Assembly (NCBI RefSeq): GCF_029227915.1
Contig: NC_079889.1
Coordinates: 868,001 to 932,000, forward strand
DNA: 64,000 nucleotides
Direction of reading: 5' to 3'
DNA from: Hydractinia symbiolongicarpus
Taxonomy: Eukaryota > Cnidaria > Hydrozoa > Anthoathecata > Hydractiniidae
Position 1 is the stretch's first letter, and each line of letters begins with the position of its first letter. This document shows positions 1 through 11,200 of the stretch, piece after piece. The notes beneath the pieces were generated by a model. That model made no database searches, was not told the origin of the DNA, and saw nothing but the letters and a program-made list of their open reading frames with translations. The translations under genes and the position numbers were made by a program.

Positions 1-2384
1 CAAACCCTGCATTGCATAAAATGACCAACTCAGTATCAATAAAGCAGACTTTTGAAAAAACATACAAAAAAAACTCCACAAGAAATATTGAAACAGAACA
101 CCATGCTGCAGGAACCATGAAGTCAAGCGTCCGAAAAGAAAACCCGATAATTTCCCTGTTTCTTCCTGCTCCAAGCGCAGTAAATTTTGCTGGTGTAAAC
201 AATGCCGTTACAGACGAAACCAAATTTACCAATGCAAACAGAACTTTAATAAACATCACAGCTGTTAACGGCAACGATGATGCGGAAAACGATAACGAAT
301 CGCCTTTGGTTGTAAAAGCTACTTACCGAGTACTAAATAATACCGATGAGGTGGATTCCGTAGATGACCAAGATGATGAGAGCGGACAAGGTAGTTCATC
401 TGGTTCAGGCATGGATGATTTGATCACGTCGTCAGTAAAGATAACCAATTATAACGTCGGTGAAGACAACGACGTGACGGCGTCGCAGAAAGAATCCATA
501 ACAAAACATGCTAGCCACCATATAAATTCATCTTCTGTTAACCAAGATTTAAAACAAATTTTGAATCAGTCACTTTCTAAGGCAGACGGAGATGATTTTG
601 TTGTACGTCAAAGTGAAGCTGAAGTGAGACCTGCGCAGTTAAGTCAGAATCAAAAGCTACCCACAAGTAATAACACAGCGCCCAGTGAATCAATAAAACC
701 TCATATCAACAGAGGTAATCAAACATCATTTATTGACTCGATGTCACAAAACAAAACACGAAGTGGTACTAAACTTCTACACGTAGCTCAAGTCAATCAT
801 GTGTTGTTTAATTCTACAAACGAGGCTGGCCAAACAGCTATGGAAAGTTTGACTGATGAACAAAAAGATGACATGAAAAGTACCAACAAACATAACTTCC
901 ACCAAACCAAACTACCTTTCATGGAAAAACTAACGCTTCAGTTGTCAAGACTTAAGAGAAATCTTGATGTCAAAACAATATATGATACAATCCGTCAAAA
1001 TCAACAAAATGCAACAAATTTAAAAACCATCTTTGATTGGGTTAGAGACTCGAATAATTCGCTGGATCAACCAAGCGCAATCAGAAGGGATACCATAGCA
1101 AAGAAAAACGTAAACGAGAGACCGAGTGCGATTCCTCGGTATACGTCATTAAGAAGTAGGAAGCGTGAATTGCGGTACAGATATCGTAATAAAATACAGA
1201 ATGAGGATGACGTCAGAGTAAAGAAAGAATTTATAAAAATCACATCCCAAGCAAACAGTACGAAACGTGCTGTCGTGACCGAACGTCAGAAGCTTGAGAT
1301 TGCAAATGCTGCTTTAAAAACTGTTATGCCGGTTATCCTACAAGGCATCATCCAAAAAGCAGTCTACAGAAAACAGCATCCGTACGCAGCACCACAAACG
1401 GCGTTATCAACACAACCGGTGTCACCGGCATTACCATCCATGTCAGACGTAAACATCAGACATATGGCTGGATACGGTCAACCTGGATTTGTTAGACCTG
1501 ATTTGATGAGTGCACCTGCAGCGCTACCTGTAAAATCACGACCTTCGTTTGGTGTAGGACTTTTAAAGTCATTGTTAGCAAAGAAATTTGGCAACGACGG
1601 AGGACAATACGCAAATATGGTTAATGGTATAATAAACACCGGAACAACGGGTTTACCGCAGCTACTGGGAGGCTTAATACAACATAGCGCTTCTCCTTTA
1701 CAGCCAGAACTAGCACCGGTGCTTTCTATAGGGCCTGAACCACCTCCGCCACCTCCAACACCTGAGCCACCCGCGCCCCCTCCTCCAGCAAAACCACCGT
1801 CTGGCCCACCGCCAAATGCGAATATGAGATCGTTTCTAAATTTTCCAGATGTGCGTTTAAAGCATAGCAAGAAGTTTAAGAAGACAAAGAAAAAGTCACA
1901 TGGAAGATTAAATAATCATAAAAATGGACACATTGTACCCGCTATGACCAAAATAAACAACAACGTCAACAACGACGACGACAACAGGGACGGCAAAAAC
2001 GACAACGACGGCGTGAATATAAACACTGGTAACGCCGAAAATGTCAACAAAATGAATGACAAGATAGATGGAAGCAAGGAAGAGTTTACACCTGAAAAAA
2101 AACATGACACACAATCCGACGCAAAAGAACGTCTTGACGACAACACGTCTACAATGACGTTAACTACTGGTGTCGGAAAAAACAATGTAAACAAGCTGGA
2201 TGAGGTTCAAGATCGAGGTGTAGCGAAAAAAACAAAAAATGGTGTTGTAATCGTTCCGTTCGGAAGTATCGATTACATGAGAAATGAAATTGGTAACGAA
2301 GGTGTCATGAAGTTGCAACAGCAGGAGTTTGGGCAGAGCTACGTTCGCGTTAGATCGAACGTGGATCGACATAAAAATGTGTAG
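1..2384 (+). CDS. 3' terminal exon of an unknown Pro-rich, Ser-Gly-rich, probably extracellular protein (5' truncated by window edge)
   Basis: The frame is open from the left edge to a TAG ending at 2384, about 790 codons without an intron. No in-frame start is required at the edge, so I read it as the last exon of a longer gene. No catalytic domain is recognisable. Visible features are many Asn-X-Ser/Thr sites in the first third, an acidic block with Ser-Gly repeats around residues 120-135 (a glycosaminoglycan-attachment style context), basic clusters resembling proprotein cleavage sites (for example KKR/RSRKR types near residues 310-385), a Gly/Leu-rich stretch near 515-560, a polyproline segment near 575-605, and a Asn/Asp/Lys-rich low-complexity tail. 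These suggest a secreted or matrix, possibly proteoglycan-like, protein. That is inference; no homologue is recognised. The polyproline block and low complexity also produce long antisense frames, which I do not treat as genes. Confidence 0.6.
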   Translation, partial: NPALHKMTNSVSIKQTFEKTYKKNSTRNIETEHHAAGTMKSSVRKENPIISLFLPAPSAVNFAGVNNAVTDETKFTNANRTLINITAVNGNDDAENDNESPLVVKATYRVLNNTDEVDSVDDQDDESGQGSSSGSGMDDLITSSVKITNYNVGEDNDVTASQKESITKHASHHINSSSVNQDLKQILNQSLSKADGDDFVVRQSEAEVRPAQLSQNQKLPTSNNTAPSESIKPHINRGNQTSFIDSMSQNKTRSGTKLLHVAQVNHVLFNSTNEAGQTAMESLTDEQKDDMKSTNKHNFHQTKLPFMEKLTLQLSRLKRNLDVKTIYDTIRQNQQNATNLKTIFDWVRDSNNSLDQPSAIRRDTIAKKNVNERPSAIPRYTSLRSRKRELRYRYRNKIQNEDDVRVKKEFIKITSQANSTKRAVVTERQKLEIANAALKTVMPVILQGIIQKAVYRKQHPYAAPQTALSTQPVSPALPSMSDVNIRHMAGYGQPGFVRPDLMSAPAALPVKSRPSFGVGLLKSLLAKKFGNDGGQYANMVNGIINTGTTGLPQLLGGLIQHSASPLQPELAPVLSIGPEPPPPPPTPEPPAPPPPAKPPSGPPPNANMRSFLNFPDVRLKHSKKFKKTKKKSHGRLNNHKNGHIVPAMTKINNNVNNDDDNRDGKNDNDGVNINTGNAENVNKMNDKIDGSKEEFTPEKKHDTQSDAKERLDDNTSTMTLTTGVGKNNVNKLDEVQDRGVAKKTKNGVVIVPFGSIDYMRNEIGNEGVMKLQQQEFGQSYVRVRSNVDRHKNV

Positions 2385-2863
2385 AAAATATTTTCAGGAC
2401 TGGATTAGCTTCCAAGTGCGTCAAGGACAATTCATTTTCGATTCAAAATTTTGGGAGCAATTACCTCAAAAGCAACAAATTCGCGGACATTATTTCAAGA
2501 AAAGTAAATTCGCGAAATTTAAGTGCCTAAAATTCTTAAATCTGGCTTAACAGCAAAAATCTGTTTCGTACATTATGAATGTTAGAAATTTGTTCAGACA
2601 ATCGTTAAACATTTCTATTTAACTTTGATGATTGTTAAAATTTATTTCACCAATTTTGCAATTATTGGACTAGGCTGCGAAAATTTCCGCAGATAAAGAA
2701 TTTATTTTCAAATGTTATAGATTTAAAATTTACCTTAGTAAGGACGTTCCATCGTTCAAATTGATCACTTCTTTCGTTCGAAAGTTTATTTCATTTTCGA
2801 CCAATGTGTATATAGTAAAAAATATTTTGTAAATATATTAAAAGAATTACTGTCTTATTGTTA
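2385..2863. other. 3' flank / probable 3' UTR of the upstream gene
   Basis: This AT-rich sequence follows the stop codon of the first gene directly. It has no long frame that looks coding and no repeat unit, and it ends where a 48-bp tandem repeat begins. It probably contains the 3' UTR and polyadenylation region, but I see no decisive AATAAA signal. Confidence 0.35.
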
Positions 2864-3032
2864 TATACGACCGCTCATTTTTACCGGCTTTTTATATTCA
2901 CCGACTTCGCTTATACGACCGCTCATTTTTACCGGCTTTTTATATTCACCGACTTCGCTTATACGACCGCTCATTTTTACCGGCTTTTTATATTCACCGA
3001 CTTCGCTTATACGACCGCTCATTTTTACCGAC
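2864..3032. repeat. 48-bp tandem repeat, about 3.5 copies
   Basis: The unit starts TATACGACCGCTCATTTTTA and recurs at 2864, 2912, 2960 and 3008, a constant 48-bp period with almost perfect copies. It is a minisatellite just past the 3' end of the first gene. Since 48 is divisible by three it gives an artificial open frame with repeated residues, which is not a gene. Confidence 0.9.
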
Positions 3033-3565
3033 CTCGACTTTATATTTTACTTAGTTTGTCGATTTTTAATTCCCTTCTTATAACGGATGCGAATGCGTTA
3101 AAAACGAGAACACATACAAACGATATTTTTAGTTAACATTTTTTTAGTTAAAATTATCATAAAACTAGCAAACGGAAACGAGGTTTTTTATACATCTTTT
3201 TACTTTATGTTTCATAAATTCAAGAAGTATTTTCAAAATTAGTCGATAAAGGTTGGCTATGTTTGCAGGATTTACTCGGTTAGCTTTTGTACAAGTGGTT
3301 AATATTACTGACTGTTTTCATGCCAACTTTGTTTAAAGATTGACATTGTTTCTTTATGTGCATGGTAGACAAAAACAAAAACAATTCGTCACAAAATATA
3401 TTATTTACATTGTTGCAGCAAAAACAGTAAAAAAAAATTATAAAATTTCAAATACATTGTATAAATATTATTGCACAAAAAAAAGTATTCCTGTTAAAAA
3501 GTCAAAATTGTGACGTGGCCAGCAAACGTCGTAAATTCAGTCTAAAAATGCATTTGCAAGTAAAA

Positions 3566-3895
3566 ATACGCACAAACTTTCGCGTATATTTATATCCGCG
3601 CGTATCAATTCGCGCCTGTAATAATTCTCGCGCGTATTTATTCTCGCGTGTATTTATTCTTGCTGGTATTGCTTTTCACGCGTATTGCTTTTCACGCGTA
3701 TTGCTTTTCACGTGTATTGATTTTCGCGTGTATTGATTTTCGCGTGTATAGATTTTCGCGTGTATTGATTTTCACGTGTATTGATTTTCACGTTTATTGA
3801 TTTTCGCGTGTATTGATTTCCGCGCGTATTAATTCTTCTAGGTCGCATTGATTCTTGCGCGTATTAATTTGATTCTCGCGCGTATTAATTACCAC
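3566..3895. repeat. 16-bp degenerate minisatellite
   Basis: About twenty units of the form TATTGATTTTCGCGTG occur in tandem. The central block is regular at 16 bp and the edges are more degenerate. Each unit carries a CGCG or CGTG core, so the block is a local CpG-rich island in AT-rich DNA. Confidence 0.85.
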
Positions 3896-4596
3896 AGCTT
3901 TTAAAGCGTATTATAAAAATGCAAAAAAAAAATTACTGCGAAACTCATTTTTCCGATTTTGCGCCTATTCGCAAAAATAAACAAAAAAAAATACTTTCTG
4001 TAAAAAAACTATTTAATTGCAAAGCAACGACGAGTGAGTCGGCGATCTTTTAAAGTATTTTTTTACCCATATTTGGTCTTGGCATGTTGTGCAGGAACTC
4101 CTTTTCTTGGTATAACTTTCCATGAAAAATATTTAAAACTTAAAATTAAAATACGTATTAAAAACATTCCAAAAAATTCGGCATCTTAATAACAAAAAAA
4201 TTCGGCAAAAAATTCGTACTTTAAGATAATAAAATACGAAATCAACTAAGTTAAATTAAGGTAAAGAATTAAAGGTAAGAAAATTAATTGGCGGTTTGAC
4301 CAAAAAGATCTATCAATAACTAACTGCGTCATTTTGATTTGCGAAGATTTTTTATTTCCGTTGTTGAAAACAGCTCACACAGGAGTGTAAACACAATAAC
4401 TGTGAACATTGGGTGACCACACTATTACTCAGGAAGATTAAATCTTCACTTCTTTACCTTGTAAATTTTTAACCTTGCTCACGTTGTAACCATCACATCA
4501 GTGACAACAAACCAACCATGATAACAAGCTGTCTTATACTAACCATAGCTACTGGTCAATAAAAACATACGATGCTTCTCTACCCTGCATGAGAGG
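3896..4596. other. Intergenic spacer downstream of gene A
   Basis: This stretch separates the minisatellites from the stop codon of gene A, which lies on the minus strand. It contains AT-rich sequence and short A-runs only. No coding frame or repeat is supported, although the 3' UTR of gene A must lie here. Confidence 0.4.
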
Positions 4597-5186
4597 TCAA
4601 CTTGTTTCAGCTTTCTCTTTTTCTTCTTTTATTCTTCTATAAACAGGTGAGTCCAGAGCTTCTTTGGAACGGATAGTTTTGATGTGATTTGGTCCATAAA
4701 CCTAAAAGAAAAGATTCTTTAAAATGTACACCAGTAAATGATACGATGACTAACTCTCCGCTGTAGACGTTTTCAAAAGGAACCTACTTGAACATTGGAA
4801 ATTCTTGACAAAAACAAATTTTAGCGAGCAACGAAAAAATCGATACAAACTAAGACGTGTTTTAAATAAAGCGTATTTGAAGATTACCTTCTTTGTATAA
4901 TTTCCGCGCATCAAAAAGTTTAAATTGACTTAAAATAAACTAACTTAAATTCCCGGATTCAGACCGAAGAGCTGGAAAATATGTTCGTCACCATCCGTTA
5001 CTTTGAATACATATTCTGATTCCTCTTTTAAAATTTCATCGCATATACTTAAATACTTATCTAAATTCTTATAAGACCCGGGCTGAATCTAACTTTAACA
5101 GAGTGCTTTTTTAGCCCAGAAATTACTAGCGATTTCGAAAATGGAATAAAATGCACCGAAAATATAAAAAATATTGCGAGTACGAG

Positions 5187-5247
<61 letters not shown>

Positions 5248-8200
5248 TACAAACAAACCTCTCTAGCAGCGTTATCCCATCTGGAAAAGTATTCGTAAGC
5301 GGTATAATAATCGCCACTCTGTTCATGAAGAAGACCAATACTCAGACATAATCGAATGTACATCAGATGGCCTTTACCATATGCTCGTAAACACAACTCG
5401 AGTGCTTGCTTTAATTGCTAAACAAGTTACCAAAACGTTTAGTAAAAGTTGAAGCGTACTGGTAAAAGAAAATAAACAATGATATATCAATTCAGAATAT
5501 AAATTATGTTTTTAACTAATCTGAAATTCATTTTTTGGGGGAATCTACAGTCTACATGATCAGACAGAAAAATATACCAGAAAATTATGTTTATTTGTTT
5601 AAACTTCCGTTGACTACTCCATCACAAAAATGTTATAATCATAGTGAAATTGTATACAAATTGTGAAATTGTATACAAACTAAAAACAATTTTGTCGGTG
5701 AGTAATGTAAATACAAAATAAAAATTTGTCCCGCGGGTATGTTTTAACGATTTTACAAATACTTTTTGTTTGTGTACAATTTTACCCACATGTGGAAGAT
5801 CGCGAAAATCCGTACTATTGTTAAATAAATGTACCCCCAAAAAATTTAAACTAAGGAAGAGCATGAAATATTGGCAGCGAATATATAAATATAGGGCCAG
5901 GTTTTATTCGCATTTTTTTGTCTTTAGATTCTCCCAAGGTCAAGAAAAAATATCGATGTGTAAAGTTTCCAGACGAATAATTAGAACATAACCATTGTCA
6001 CGTATGATTTTTTGACGTACTTCTTTCGTACGATTTAAGATCGCGTGTACTTATACTTCATGTAGAAGTTACTAGATTAAAACACGTTTTCGAGAATTAT
6101 TAAAATTTTTGTGCCCAAGGTACTGCTATCAACGAGGGTCCTGCGGCGCATTTAAAACTCCTATGCGAGCTAAAAAAAGTCTTGCAAGCACAGCAATCGC
6201 TTAACTAGACAAGCGCCTTCAATCATATTCTCTTTCTAAACGCTAAGCAAAAAGGATAGATTCGCCTTTTTATAGTCTCTGGCATGACTCGACTGGGGTT
6301 TAAACCAAGGCCACCAGCACCGGAAGCCGACGCTAGGCTACCAATTGGTATAAATTATTATAGAAAAATGAAAACGAGATATAAGCAATAAGGTAAAATT
6401 CGTAGAAGCTTTTCGGTGTTGTTCTGCTTAATATAACTTATATCTCGTTTTTATTTCACTCAAACGTGTTTTCTACCTTCTTTTTCTCCTCAAAACTTGC
6501 ATTGGCATTCATAAACGTTTTTGTCATAATGGCGTCCGATAAATGTCCAAGATCGTTGATCTAAAAAAATAAATCCAAATACTAGACGTCTAGAACTAAT
6601 CAACTCTTTGTACATCAAAACGATTGAACTCAGGTTAGTATTTGCCTATCATATTTTTTCGTAACATGTTTTAAACTATTTTTGACAACTTTGCTGTTTC
6701 TGATATGTAGGGGTTTCAAATAAGTCTTACAACTTTACCATCTATGATAAGTCGAAGTGCCAAACCTCACAACTTGACTATTTCTGATATGCTGGAGTTC
6801 CAAAAAGTCTATTTCTGAGTTCCAAATAAGCCTTACAACTTTACCATCTATGATAAGTCGAAGTGCCAAACCTCACAACTTGACTATTTCTGATATGCTG
6901 GAGTTCCAAAAAGTCTATTTCTGAGTTCCAAATAAGCCTTACAACTTTTATTATATCTGTGATGTTGGAATTTAAAATCAACAAAACAAATTCACTGGTA
7001 CCTTTTCAAACACATTCATGGCTTCATTGATAACTTGAAAACCTTCGCTACGATAATCTTCTGCACAAGTTGGATCAAGCAACGCCATTATGGTCAGGTG
7101 GAAGCAGAGAAGGATGTTATTTATCGCTATCTTGAACTAAATATTAATGAAAATGAAAACGACGGTAATTGAAAGCAGATAGAAAATTCGTTTATTTTTA
7201 TCTACGCGCTATTTTAAGAACCTTACAAAGCTTTCAATTTGCTTCCTTGTTTAAACAACAAAAAACTAAAAGCAGGACAAACAAACAAACAAACAAACAA
7301 ACAAACAAACAAACAAAAAAGAAGAAAGGAAAGTTAGAAGCTAGCCTTACTTACCTTTTGTTGCTCGCCATATTTACCATTCAACTTTTTTCGGTAACCG
7401 TTAGTTTTTCTCAACAGCTCGACGACTTTGGTGTGTTCAACGAGTTGAGATTTATGAAGAAATCGGTACATGTATTTGTACATGAGAGGATGCTGTTTCA
7501 CAACCTGAGAAAAACCATATTTTCCCTTTAAATAGAGCATAAGAATCGCCAGAACGTGAGAATAATTTAAGAATAAGTTAACTTTTTAAGATGCAAGAAC
7601 ATTATAGAAAATACTGGTCGGTGGCCCGTGGATAAATGAACGGGACCGCCCGGCCTTTATTTACCACATTTCGTGTGACTCGCTACTTGCGGTACTATTT
7701 TGCACAGAGACAGACAGAATGCGACTATTATTATAGAAAAGAAACAAATATTGTATACAACTTGAAATGCCGTGGTGATCAGATATCATTTTTATTTATT
7801 TTACTTTCTCTTTGTCCCAACTTAAAAAAATAATTTTTTAATTAAATTAAAAAATAATGTTTTTCTTGTGAGTATTTCAGACTGTGAAAAATCGAAAGAC
7901 TTAACTTTCTCGCTTTTACGAGAATCTTTCAATTTTTTTTATTTTGCTTCAGCCAAAGTTTTAAAATGGCCATTTATTGAAGCTTCAGTCACTAATATGG
8001 ACATTGATGTATTATGGTACACTGCTAAACAAAACCTAACAGAGACTCTGGAAACGTAACATGACGGAGAATTATTAAAACCCTTTAAGCTTTCTTAATA
8101 CGAATCTAAGAACTCTGAACGCCCAGTATCTCGCACACTGAAGATCTCTGCTCCGGATTTACATTCAATTACCACGTTTTTTTTATAAGCAATCGAGTTG

Positions 8201-11200
8201 CTACGGGTCAAGGCTGAGGTTGGGAAAACTAAGAAAACCTCTTACCGACTTTAAGGCTAAAATAAAAATTTTGCCCTTAGCTGTTCAGGTGCTTATAAGA
8301 AAGGCGTGGAAGCTATTTCGCCTCACCTCACTTTTACATAAGGTCATCAGTTGATATATATCTGCTAATTTTTCTGTGCGTTCACCGAGTTGATCTTTCT
8401 CATATTGAAGACGTTCTTCCAACAACGACAATGCGACAGAGTATTGTCCAGCTTGTATACTAAAAAAATATTAGTTCTATCTTTCTGTGAGAGATTAAAC
8501 AGAGTTGGCCTGCAATCTGGAACTAGCAGGCAATTATTAAAGACCTGGAAAAAGAAATTTGAGTTGGGAGCCAGGTGAACATTCTTTGAGACGTTTAAGG
8601 AACAACAAAAATCTAATTTTCACAGCTTACAGAAACATGGCAACCATTTCCATTTGTTCAGCCAGTTCAGAGAGTGGCATGTCAGATTCTTTTAACAAGA
8701 AAAGAGATTCTTTATAGAGAGCTGCAGCAACTGCATACCCACCAGCCTGCAAAAACAGAAAAAGCAGAACGAGATTCACATATTTAGCTTCTAACATTAA
8801 GATGTATTGTTGATCTTTCAATTTCTGCTGTGAGTTGACATTTCTTGAAACCTGGTACGATGGCCTACAGGGTGTGGGAGTTGTGGCCCCCTCCCCCCCC
8901 CCCGTGCTAGCGTATTATTCAAGACTAGCTGTGAGTCTGCGGGGTTCACTGGTCCTCTAGAATTTTACCGGCTCTACACATTTTCTGCATCAGTATTCGT
9001 GCATTTTTGTTTGTCTGTTAACACAAAGTAATTACTCGGATTAAGATTCGAAATAAAGCTGCGGACAAATATTTTGAACACACAGACAGAATACCGCTAT
9101 TGTAAAATCAATTTTTAAAATTAAAGTGTTTTGTTTGATACTAAACTACGTTGTTAACAACACGTACTTCATCACAGAAAATATTAACGAAGTTTTCTTT
9201 TACAAAGCTTTATAATGGTATCGATCAGTTTGAATTTACTAATTTCAACACACATTTGTACAAACCTGAGTTTTCGTGTTTTTATAATCAGTTGGTTACT
9301 TGGGCGGCACTCTAATTATTAATTACCAGTCGTTAACCCGTGGAAAAATCCACGGGTTCGCCCGTCCTTTTTATACTGTACTGCGTGCGTCTCGCTACTT
9401 GCGTAGCTAAGCTACCATTTTGCGTGACAGACGGACAGACGTATACGGGTATTACAATGTAGATTATACATCGCAAAAACATTGAGGATCTACAATACAT
9501 ACATAAGTAACAAACAACTCATAAATTTCCAGTTGTAGAATACACACACAAGAAACGTTAGGGACTACTGGTCAACCAAATTTTTTTTCTGCAGATCAAA
9601 ATTTGACACAACTTAATTTAAAAAGCAATTGAAATTTTTAAAGTTTTAAATTTTCAATTCTGAAACTTCACGAAATTCTTAAATATTGGCAAGTCAGCAT
9701 AATTTCTATTGCCATAAACTAATATAATAGACATACTACTCTTGCGTTAAAACAAGAATATAGAGGATACACACCTTTTGCCAAGATCCAAGCAAATCAA
9801 TACTAAAATCTTCATTGTAAAGTCGATTGAACAACGGCCAGTCTAGCAAGCAACGCATTAATCTGTTATCGTCCATTAGTTGTTCCAAATGGAATGGAAG
9901 TTCCTAGTCATGAAAATTTATTTTTGTATGGTTTATTATTAATCAAAAATAAACTTGTTGTCATTAAAAACGCCTTAATATAAAGTTCAACTATGCATCT
10001 AATTTTAACATCAAAAGGAAGTCATTATCAGGCTTTATAGAATTAATGAGAAACTAATGGCTGGTAAGAATAATGACTGATAAATGCAAAAGTTTGGGTA
10101 GAGCAATATAATAAGTGGGATTATGAACCCATTTTTTAGCAAGGTCAAACAAACTGGAAAGCCCTGAGATACTGCTTTGATGGTATGAAATTGTTTTTAG
10201 CACACACGATTCACCTCTGCTTTTCTGTCCACATCATCATGATTGTTTTCAAAATATTTTGCCAGTACTTCATGCCAGTATGTGTACATATGCGTTCGGC
10301 ATTCCTCACTTCCCTTGAAATACCTTAAACCAAACATACACTCGTTTTTAGAAACTTTGCATGCAAAATAAGATTTTTAGATCAGATTTTCTCTTCTGAA
10401 ACAAGACACATTGTCTTTGTCCACATTAAAACAACACTTACATTCTTCTAACAGCCTTGCTAAGAGATCTGTGATAAAAATCAAGTCGTCCTTCTCCAAG
10501 ATCTCCACATGGTCTAAGGAGTTGTTTCAAGTTACGGTAAATAATAGCCCAGTCTCTAGCAGGTAGATAATTCACCTGCTTACTTTTCTGTCGGTGTATT
10601 CTTCGAGCGTGAAAAATATTTTCTGCTCCAGATGAAAAGAATTCAGCCTCGCCTTTTATAGGAGGAGCAGAGCCCTAAAATCAGAAGAATATTTGTGATT
10701 TAGCTGATTCATCTTGTTACCCAGGATTAACAAGAAAACGTTACAATATTTCAAAATAAATAGTTGAAAATATGACCTCCAAACATAATATTCATGTTTC
10801 AAGAAAGAAAAAAAATCATGTTTTTCAAATAATTCCAAAACCACTTAAATTTCTAAAAAAAATTCAATGCCACATGACCATTAATTAAGCTTTGTAAATT
10901 CATAAAGAAAATTTTTCTTCTTCTTACTTCAGATTTGTTTTTGATTTTTAGGAGTCTAAAATATTTCCACGTAAAGTCAGTCCCACACAATTAAGGTTTC
11001 GTAATTTGTGCAAAAATTGTGTAATTTTCTCTTTTATCCTACAAAAAATAACATATACCTCAACATAATCAGGACATTTGATATTATTGTCATCTCCAAG
11101 TAAAGCTAACAATTCTGTTTCAAGCAAACCATGCCTTGAAACTTCAAGTAAACATAATGTTGCTTTCATCAATGGACCACCAGACTCTGCTTCAAACCGA

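Noticed and set aside
1478-1870. Antisense open frame with a glycine-rich protein
   Set aside because: It is the reverse complement of the polyproline-encoding stretch of the first gene; the low-complexity composition explains it.
2858-3136. Open frame with repeated YTTAHFYRLF-type residues
   Set aside because: Produced by a 48-bp tandem repeat whose length is divisible by three; no other coding signal.
3566-3895. Possible CRISPR array
   Set aside because: Units of 16 bp are contiguous with no spacers, and the DNA is eukaryotic; it is a minisatellite.
5061-5396. Continuous protein with a poly-valine run
   Set aside because: The first half is a real TPR exon of gene A, but the frame runs through its donor into the (GTT)n intron repeat.
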